Part shown: positions 56,475-64,000 of the stretch, piece by piece
How the letters are laid out: each line of letters begins with the position of its first letter
How positions within the stretch are numbered: position 1 is the stretch's first letter
From: Brachynemurus nebulosus
Taxonomy: Eukaryota > Arthropoda > Insecta > Neuroptera > Myrmeleontidae
Length of the DNA stretch: 64,000 bases
Assembly (NCBI GenBank): GCA_035578155.1
Contig: JAPWDM010000001.1
Span: 89,193,076 to 89,257,075, forward strand
Direction: 5' to 3'
Position numbers and translations under genes: made by a program
The notes under the pieces: generated by a model
Told to the model about the DNA's origin: nothing
Database searches by the model: none
Seen by the model: the letters and a program-made list of their open reading frames with translations, nothing else

Positions 56475-57416
56475 ATAATTTTTTCAATCACTTTGTGATT
56501 TTTAATTTACATGTGGTTTTTGGTCATACTATACCAAAGAAATCAAGTGCTTAAAGTTTCAGTTTAGCTGAACGATTAGTGAGCATATCAATACTACGTG
56601 TGTTGAAATGCAACCAAAAGTTTGTCATACGTAGTAGTGTCTCACAAGCACTCGATAATATTTGAAATTAAAATTTTACGAGCACAAAGCTGTCCACACC
56701 TACATTTTCTATATCACTTATAATATATTCATCATCTTTATCAGATACAGAAAATAAATTTACATCGTCAGAATCGGTCAATTCAACATCTAGATCACTC
56801 TCGCTAGAGCTCTTTTCAGTTTCTTTATATTTTGTTTGTTTCTTTGGTGCTATTATTGAGTCGATTAAATAGTCTACAACTTTTCTTTTTACATTCGGTA
56901 GCTTTTGCAAGTTGAACTTACGAACTTCTTTCAATTGTGTTCCTCTTCAAGTTTTTTAAGAACTGGTGTGCTAGTCAATACTTCAGACTTTTTCTTTTTT
57001 ATATGACGTCTTTTAACTGGGTTTGAAACCGCTGTCGGAAACGGTTTCAAAACAGTGGGAGAAATAAATTGTTTCTCCGGAGTTCTACTTTGTATAATTG
57101 TAGACGTTGATGGTGTGGTCTCAAATAACTGTGTTTCAATGCTATACTTCTGCTTATGTTCTTCATTGGTATTTACTAATGTTTCATTTCTATATCTGTT
57201 TGGACATCAGTTACAGATGACGCCATGAAATCATCGTCGCTGAAAATGTTACTGTTAAATGGATATATCCCAGTTGACCGAAAGGCTGAAACACTGTTTC
57301 GAGGTGTGAAAGCAAGTGGATAAGATTCGCCTAAAATTTCTGCGATATCATAAATACTAATTCTTTTTCCTGGATTGTTAAGCAGCCACGTTTGACAACT
57401 TTGGTTATAAAATTTT

Positions 57417-57732
57417 GGATGTGGCTATTTATACATACAGTATGTATAACTAATTGGCTATTTATACATACAGTATGTATACGCAATTGGCTATTTATAC
57501 ATACGGTATGTATACGAAATTGGCTATTTATACATATATAGTGTGTATATGAAATTAGCTTTTATACATAATTATGTGTATACTGAATTGGCTATTTAAA
57601 CCTACAGTATGTAGATATGTACTATATTTTGTTTATTGTGTTTGGAATATGAATCTGTTCTGCAAAACAGAAAAGGAAATATGGTGTCCATTCCAGGTGT
57701 TCATATTCCAAACAAAATAAAAAGCTATATAT

Positions 57733-57823
<91 letters not shown>

Positions 57824-59187
57824 AATGAACACCATATTTCCTTCTCTGTTTTGTAGAGCAGATTCATATTCCAAACACAATAAACAAAATATACCTAAAG
57901 CTAAACTGTATACGCAGTTGGCTACTTATACATACTGATTGAATGCGCTATTATTACAATTAATATTTTTTTAATAACTACACCAATATAATAACCGAAT
58001 ATCTCCGATTGAGCTGAATTATTTTTTTACATAATATTTTTGGTTCAAGAAGTTATCCCCTAAACGGATTTTTGGCGACGAGAACCGGAAGTGTATTTTT
58101 CAACCCTTCGAATGTCAAGCCTAGGGATTACTAAAAAATGTTTTCCGTTACCATAGCAACAAAAATTAATGATCGATTCTTATGGAACTTGGTGAGTAGT
58201 ACAAAAAAGAAACAATGAAGTTTTTCGATATTTTGCTTAGTTTTTGTGATATTACGTGTCAAATTTGAAAAGCTTACTATATTGGATAGACAATTACGGT
58301 AGGTATATTACGGCTTGTATTGATATAAGTAAGTGGAAAATGGACCGGACAACATCATTGAAACCTCATTTTCAGGTAAAGGGTAATTAAATAATTTTGA
58401 AGTCATTACACGCCGAGACATATTTGTAAATAATTACCCTTTGCCCAAGGATGAGGTTTCATTGGTGATGTCCCGTTCATTTTTCACTAATTTCTATGAA
58501 TAAAAACGAAAATATACCATTCAAAAATTATATTTAAAACTAAGTTTATATCCGTAAAAATTGATACTACGTATATGTGTATGTGTGTAATATACAATTC
58601 ATTATCTCATTATAGTAAGTTTTAGAAATACAACACATATTATCTCGAAAACTAAACAGGATATCGAAAAAATTTGTTCTTCCTTTTTTGTTCCACTGAT
58701 CAAATTCTATAAGAATCTGCCTCTAATTTTTTATTACCATAACAAAGGAAACCTTTTTTTAGTCCTCAGATATGCAACTTCCGGTTCGCGTCGCCAAAAA
58801 TCCGTTCTTAAGCTAAAAAGATTATACAAAATTCAATCGGTGGTACGCGAGAATTTCGTTATTATTAGAATCGATAAATTTGTTATTATAAGTTATTTTA
58901 CTGTCACCAGTGGAAAAGTCCATTTTAATACGCGCACCACGAAGTTTGGACGATATTTTTGGTGCTCAATGTGCGCATTATACATCAGAAATTACGGGAA
59001 TTCTGAATAAGTAGTCAACTGCGTATACATATTGCATGTTTAAACAAAATATTCCATATACATACTGTATGTATAAATAGTCAATTTTGTATACATACTG
59101 TATGTATAAATAGCCAATTGCGTATACATACTGTATGTATAAATAGCCAATTTCGTATACATACTGTATGTATAAATAGCCACATCC
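57417..59187. mobile_element. Mutator-like non-autonomous element with tandem-repeat termini
   Basis: Begins GGATGTGGCTATTTATACAT and ends with the complement. 9 bp TAAAATTTT duplicates at 57408-57416 and 59188-59196; a 9 bp duplication with long inverted ends is the Mutator signature. The terminal ~200 and ~160 bp consist of ~31 bp repeats of GGCTATTTATACATACAGTA plus TGTATACGAATT. Inner arms (CCCCTAAACGGATTTTTGGC near 58055 and its complement near 58795) form another inverted pair. No ORF of note. Inserted in the transposase coding region. Confidence 0.9.
57736..57822. repeat. (TA)n microsatellite at the centre of an inverted repeat
   Basis: About 43 TA units lie exactly between arms 57628-57711 and 57823-57890 (TTTATTGTGTTTGGAATATG against the complement), giving a potential cruciform. 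Confidence 0.95.
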
Positions 59188-60843
59188 TAAAATTTTTTCA
59201 AAGGGAAATAAACACTTTTATCTAGTGGCTGAAGCTTGTGTCTAGTATGGGGTGATAACGTCAATAATATTATGTTATTTTCTTTGGCTAATTTTATCGT
59301 TTCCAACGAAATGTGGGTTTCGTGGTTATCCACGATCAATAAGATTGATGATTCATGTGTTGGTTTAGCATGCTCTATTAAATGTTTCAGCCACTGAACA
59401 AAAATTTCAGCAGTCGTCCAGCCTGATGCTGATTCTGTACCAACAGTTCCAGGTGATGCATTTTTTATCATATAATCTTTGAAATGCTTTCTTGGAAATA
59501 CCAAAAGTGGCGGTATGTTACTCCCAATGGCGTTAATACAACCACACATGGTAATTAAAGTTCCTCGTTCATTTGATGTTATCTGGCCAACCTGTTTTTG
59601 TCCTTTTTTTGCTAGTACCTTTCCTGTTCTTTGAACAGTAGTGAGGGCTGTTTCGTCAACATTATAGATTTGCTCAGGTTCCAAATTATACTTTTCATAG
59701 ACCTCCTGAAGATTATAAAAAAACTGTTGCACAAATGGTTTATTAAACCCTATAGCTCTACCCAAAGATGTTGCTTCTGCCATTCTTATGGACAACTCTT
59801 TTCGTCTTTTCATAAAACCGTTAAACCATAATCTTCCTGCAGTACAGTTCTCTTTCCAAGAAACCGGTATTTTTTTTTATTAGCCACCGCTAAATCATAC
59901 GCTAGTTTTCATGCACATTTAGGATTCGTACCATGATGTAATTTTGCCATAGTTTGAAAATAATCACTAAGAACATCTTCTTCTTCGGAAGAAAATATTT
60001 GATTAACACGATAATTTGGAGTTAATCTTGGTGCCCCTTCCAAAATTGGTGAGCTCCAATCAATTTATTCTTTCTTGTCCTCACATTTCTTAATATATCG
60101 CCTCAATGTAGTACGTGGAATATTGTATTTCGCAGCCGAAGCCTTAACTGATAATCCACCATTCATTACATCGCGAATTGCATTGTACATTACTATTGAC
60201 GGAGTTTTTCCTATTTCAGTATTTGTGATCTTTCGGTGAGGCATTTTCATCAATAATGTCTAAATTGAATAAAATTCAAATTCATTAATTTAAGTCACAA
60301 AATTATTTTTAATGAAAGTACAATGGCCACCCCTTACTGTTTACAGAAGTAGTGGCCACTGTACTAACATTTAAACATGGCCATTGTACCATCAATCACA
60401 TATTCTAAGAAAATTATGCAACAACAAAAACTAACTTAAGTAATTAAAAGATTAATCGTACCAATAATAACCTGTTTCTACTAAGTATGTTCCGTCAACA
60501 CTAATTCACATATATCTTTACTTTTTTATTCACCAGCGACAATTATGAGCGTTTGTCAGTTTTTACTTAGAGTACACAGTTTGAAGGTTAAGCTTATATT
60601 GAAATAAAAACAATGAAATTCAAATGGATATTTTATTAGTTTATTTAGTCTCTCGTTTCTTATATTCTCTACTTGATGGATGCACTTATTCTTTATATTT
60701 AAAAAAATACTAAGGAGGTGGCCACTGTTCTTGTATGGCCACTGTTTCAGACTCTCTCCTACTCAGTTTTCCTTACTAATTTATAAAACGTATTTACATA
60801 AAAAAATTATTGCAGAGACAAATATTCTTATGATACTATATAG

Positions 60844-62481
60844 CAGGGCTGGCCACTAACTTTACCTTTGGGAGCCGCCAACCCATGAAGCCGATTCGTA
60901 GTGAGCCAAGCCATTCTGAGATTGATGGTTCACACAATGAACACACTTTTTACATTTTTATGAAATTAAGAATATTTATGACATGAGAATGAAAAATTTA
61001 TGTAATATGTAAACATACTTTGTTGTACTCAGTACATGCACCTTGGTACCTAAAACTTAATTTTGAGAAGTACTTTTTCTTGTGTTCATTTTGGCCGCGA
61101 GCTGTTTGAAATCTGGCTTATAACTGGTGTGCGCAGTTCGCACGAGTTCAGTTAAGTGTTAATCAATTAGTTCAGATCGATGCTTGGATTTAATAAGCTT
61201 CATTGTTGAATACAAAGACTCATAGGCATAAGTAGTTCCAAAAATTGAAATAAGTCTCTTAGCACATTCTTTTGCTAGTGGATATTTCTCTGTTGGAACG
61301 TTTTTCCAAAATTTAACGCTTTGTCTTCCTGCAGTTCAAGTATTTCTAACTCTATTGCTGCTATATACTTTGTTATTGGATATGAAAGGGGACAGCCGTC
61401 ACTTACAACAGCAACAGAAAAAGGGTTATCTAGGAAGGAAAAAGAAGGTTTCAGTTTTCTCAAATCAGTGAATCTGTCATTGATTTCTTCAGCAAGACCG
61501 ATCAATTTACACAAATAACCTTTTATTTCAATCTGAACGTCATCGTCAATAAGGCTTTCAGAAGTTTTCTTTAAACATTTGAAATGAGTGAACGTTTTAG
61601 TTTCAAGATCTCTCTAAAAAGCCTCAATTTGTTATGAAAGCTAAATACACACTGTGCTAAATCATAAATAAGCTTTTCCCTACCTTGTAGTGACATGTTC
61701 AGCTGCTGCAAATACTAAACATCATCTCTAAAAAAACTTAAATCTAACAACCACTGTAGGTCACCAAGTTCAGGGAAACATTTTCCCTTTTCTTGCATAA
61801 ATTGTTTAATGGGTTCAAGCAACTGAAAAAATCTGCCAAGAATACTAAGATACATCATCAGGAAGGTCGTCATTATCCAGCTCTTCTATGAAGGATTTGA
61901 ATTGTCTGTCTGTTTTAGCACTTGAACGAATGTAGTTTACAATTTTAAAAACTACTTGCATAACTTGTGGGTATTGGAAATATTTTGCTGCTAGGTGTTC
62001 TCTGTTAATGATACAATGTACATGTACAAAAGGAGGGTATGATTTGTCAGCATTTAAAAGCCCAATAAATCCTTGTTTGTTCCTTGTCATTGACGGTGCA
62101 CCAACCAGCAGCAATGCTGCCAACATTCTCGATAGGCACTAATTTTTTTTTTAAAAACATCAACCAGGGCTTCTTTAATGTCATAACCACAAGTAGTATC
62201 CTTCAATGCAACTAGGTCTAAGAGCTCTTCCATGATTTCAAAGTTATTGATACATATCTCACAAATATTGCTAACTGTGGTTTATCTTTAATATCGGTAG
62301 ACTCGTCCAAGGCTAGGCTCGTTAAAAAAGATCGTTATTTGATTTTTTTGCGAGAAATTTTAAATTTTTTTCTTATTTCAAAGAGACCTATAAAAACAAA
62401 TTTTCGAGAAGCATTAAAGAGCCGCACAAGATCGACTCGCGAGCCGCAAGCGGCTCTCGAGCCACGTTATGGCCATCCCTG
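60844..62481 (-). mobile_element. hAT transposon relic, 8 bp duplication
   Basis: Ends CAGGGCTGGCCA (60844) and TGGCCATCCCTG (62481). CTATATAG duplicates at 60836-60843 and 62482-62489. GAGCCGC / GCGGCTC motifs sit near both ends. 1638 bp, less than an autonomous copy needs, so internally deleted. Confidence 0.96.
61080..62126 (-). pseudogene. hAT transposase remnant (ZBED5/GTF2IRD2-like), C-terminal half
   Basis: The block 61845-62126 reads VGAPSMTRNKQGFIGLLNAD, HVHCIINREHLAAKYFQYPQ and VMQVVFKIVNYIRSSAKTDR, the core around the catalytic region of GTF2IRD2/ZBED5-type hAT proteins. 61275-61514 reads EEINDRFTDLRKL and FSFLDNPFSVAV. Then, after a shift, KFWKNVPTEKYPLAKECAKR, FGTTYAYESLYSTMKLIKSK and HRSELI, the hAT C-terminal dimerisation domain, with one stop before HLTELVRTAHTSY. 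N-terminal BED zinc finger not found. Non-functional. Confidence 0.9.
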
Positions 62482-62489
62482 CTATATAG

Positions 62490-63089
62490 CAAGATTTAGA
62501 GGGATTATAAGTAAAGTTAAATTTTTGACCTGTGTTTGACATATTATAGATATGAACTGTAATTTTTTAATCGTTTCAAAATGAAGCGCAATAAATCATT
62601 ACGATCTATGGAGTTTATTCAAAACACACTAAGTAGATTAAAACAATTGTATCGATATCGTGTAAAGTATACGAATATTTTTAATGCATACTACATACCT
62701 ATTTTACCGCATTCGTTGCTCGTTAAAAATACCTGCTATAGCGGAATATAATAATGGGTTTATGTTATTTTATATAATAGCTGCAACATACGAGCGGTAG
62801 CATAACATAGATCAAACGTTCTCCCTCCCGATCAAGTAGTCCACTCAGTCTCGCCAACAACAGTCAATGAACAAGATATTGCTATATTTTGCTTAAAACA
62901 CTTGTTACATTTCTTGTTTCAAATAATGCTGTTCGGTTTCCATATATGTGTGACTACTGCGTACACGATGGAATTCACGAAACTTTTACAGAAGATAAAC
63001 CTCTTCTAGTTCTACTATAATCTTAAAACTCTTCTAGTTCTTCTTAATCTTATCTGATCAAAAATAAAGTTTTGTCACATATAAAAGTT
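62490..63089. other. Spacer, nothing recognised
   Basis: AT-rich; a CTTCTAGTTCTACTATAATC / CTTCTAGTTCTTCTTAATC near-duplication at 63002-63050. No gene. Confidence 0.5.
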
Positions 63090-63500
63090 ATCATAATTTC
63101 TACTATCCTTTTGCAATATATTAGTAGATCTTGTGGGAGATAGCTATATTACAAGTTTGTCCAAGTGGCAGTAAAATAACTTACAATAACGAATTTATCA
63201 AATCTAATAATAACGAATTTTTCGCGTACCATCGATTGAATTTTGTATAATCTTTTTAGCTTAAGAAGTTATCCCCTAAACGGATTTTTGGCGACGCGAA
63301 TCGGAAGTTGCAAATCTGAGGGTTTAAATTAGCAAAAATTAGTATAAGAGATATAAATAAATAGGCAAATGTACTATCGGATACCTCCGACTTAACTAAA
63401 TATTTTTCTTATATACTCTTTTTGAGTTAACAATAATAAATTATTTTCTAAATTAATTTTTAGAAACGTTGATCGAAAGTGTATTTTTTAATCCTTTGAA
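63090..63500. repeat. Relative of the Mutator-like element's interior
   Basis: AACGAATTTATCAAATCTAAT, TTTGTATAATCTTTTTAGCT and GTTATCCCCTAAACGGATTT match, with changes, 58780-58920 (inverted) and 58040-58100 of the element at 57417-59187. A third, solitary arm of that family. Confidence 0.75.
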
Positions 63501-63527
63501 TACAGACAATAATATAGTATATTGTAC

Positions 63528-63760
63528 AATAAGTGGGAAAAGAGGCTTATTTCTCACGAATATGAGTTTGTTGACAAACAATTCATATGAGTGAGAAATT
63601 TCCTCACAATTCAACAATTCATATGAGTGAGAAATAAGCTTTTCCCACGTATTTTACACTATAATTTTTCTACGAAAACATTTTTTTTCGTAAAATTTAC
63701 ATTAACATTATTTAAATAATAGTTAAATAGTAAAACTTTTTTAAATTTATAATATCAGTG
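63528..63760. repeat. Interspersed repeat with CTTATTTCTCAC hairpin, copy 2
   Basis: Same arrangement as 4690-4920: GGCTTATTTCTCACGAATAT, then two copies of CAATTCATATGAGTGAGAAA, then GTATTTTACACTATAATTTT and AAAATTTACATTAACATT. This copy has an additional internal duplication of the right arm. Confidence 0.78.
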
Positions 63761-64000
63761 GTAAGCAGTAGCGGCTTGTGGAACTTATGAATAGGTCTTA
63801 GGCGATGCAGAAGCTCGAAAAGATAATTACGTGTAAGAATGTACTCGTATATGTATATACCTATACAGAAATTATACTTTACTGTTTTAAAATTTACGCA
63901 ATGTATTTAAAATTATGAAATTTAAGTTTGATAAATAAGATTAATGCTTTGGTCTTTCAACAGTGAAAACTGTAATTATTGAATCTATAAAATCAGGGTC
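63761..64000. other. Right edge, nothing recognised
   Basis: No gene or shared repeat in the last 240 bp. Confidence 0.5.

Larger units (their letters stand above)
56070..56670. mobile_element. Head-to-head pair of tRNA-derived SINE copies, 12 bp duplication
   Basis: AAATTTTACGAG at 56058-56069 and 56671-56682 brackets the block. Inside are two tRNA-like domains in opposite orientation, each followed by GGATAATTTTTTCAATCACT. They also share GGCCGAGCCGGA.. segments and one inverted ~75 bp module (GTGTTGAAATGCAACCAAAA, CTCACAAGCACTCGATAATA). Removing the block and one duplicate rejoins the transposase frame. Confidence 0.9.
55792..60253 (-). pseudogene. jerky/pogo transposase (HTH plus DDE_1), disrupted
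   Basis: Starts at 60253 with a Psq-type HTH (IRDVMNGGLSVKASAAKYNI, PRTTLRRYIKKCED). An in-frame TAA follows (60065), then the CENP-B-like segment with a TGA after PKCA and a one-base loss in an A9 run near 59872. The core 59187-59813 has Asp53 of that block (YNVDET), Asp162 (LLIVDNHETH) and Asp198 (LQPLDKSVY), a DD35D triad typical of Tigger/jerky. The frame then enters a Mutator-like insert; beyond it NNPGKRISIYDIAEILG and FRSTGIYPFNSNIFSDDDF follow in the same frame. Two shifts (about 57188 and 56940) and a SINE pair interrupt the C-terminal region, which resumes as RRHGSNFRYPDAPDSAIVPI. Nuclear cut-and-paste enzyme originally; now dead. Confidence 0.93.
55418..60759 (-). mobile_element. 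jerky/pogo-type transposon with two younger insertions
   Basis: Ends GGGGAGAGTCTGGAACAGTG (55418) and, opposite strand, GGAGAGAGTCTGAAACAGTG (60759), both followed by GCCA. TA on both sides (55416-55417, 60760-60761). Subterminal GTGGCCACTGTAC / GTACAGTGGCCA motifs recur at 55440-55660 and 60320-60410. Carries one DDE_1-type transposase. Without the inserts the element is ~2.95 kb. Confidence 0.95.

Noticed and set aside
1..64000. CRISPR array, operons, bacterial promoters or terminators
   Set aside because: Spliced transposon genes and repeat types show eukaryotic DNA; no regularly spaced direct repeats with unique spacers were seen.

Overview
This 64 kb window is AT-rich, non-coding-looking animal DNA, almost certainly from an arthropod and probably an insect. 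Evidence for this: long (TA)n tracts, GT-AG introns inside transposon genes, Harbinger elements with Myb/MADF helper genes, jerky/pogo, Tc1, mariner, piggyBac and hAT transposons, Jockey/CR1- and I-like LINEs, and tRNA-derived repeats. The species cannot be fixed from the sequence alone. I found no convincing host gene: every recognisable protein belongs to a mobile element.

Layout. 0-8.3 kb: unrecognised AT-rich DNA with old repeat fragments. 8.29-17.72 kb: a nest of transposons up to four levels deep. An outer inverted-repeat element holds a pogo-like element (with a piggyBac-type MITE inside), a 1.47 kb foldback element and a full-length 5.07 kb PIF/Harbinger element. That Harbinger carries a transposase damaged by two frameshifts and an undamaged seven-exon MADF-BESS gene, and itself hosts a piggyBac-type MITE and a hAT MITE. 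18.2-19.9 kb: a 1.6 kb unclassified repeat, with a second inverted copy at 45.75-47.39 kb. 20.97-28.78 kb: a second Harbinger with an uninterrupted four-exon HARBI1-like transposase (401 aa) and a six-exon Myb/SANT-like gene whose first exon contains a (TA)n tract read as Ile-Tyr repeats. It hosts a 500 bp hairpin MITE, a 349 bp x 2.6 tandem array with tRNA-Thr-like domains, and a Tc1 element with one nonsense codon. 29.1-32.1 kb: a 5'-truncated LINE with a 13 bp target duplication. 33-37.6 kb: a deleted Harbinger, two hAT non-autonomous elements rich in ATCGATTTTT, half a foldback element and a mariner relic. 39.9-42.3 kb: a LINE fragment and a broken piggyBac. 42.3-47.5 kb: inverted and tandem repeats. 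47.7-52.1 kb: a decayed LINE split by a 1.38 kb insertion. 55.4-60.8 kb: a jerky/pogo element split by a Mutator-like element and by a head-to-head SINE pair. 60.8-62.5 kb: a hAT relic.

The genes do not form a host pathway. The functional units are transposase plus accessory DNA-binding protein pairs in the two Harbinger elements, each convergently arranged between terminal inverted repeats. The most informative property of the window is its stratigraphy: at least fourteen insertions have readable target duplications. In three cases removing the insertion makes the host sequence continuous again: the LINE reverse transcriptase and two positions in the jerky gene. In a fourth, an uninterrupted copy of the target site lies elsewhere in the window. 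The order of events can therefore be read directly.
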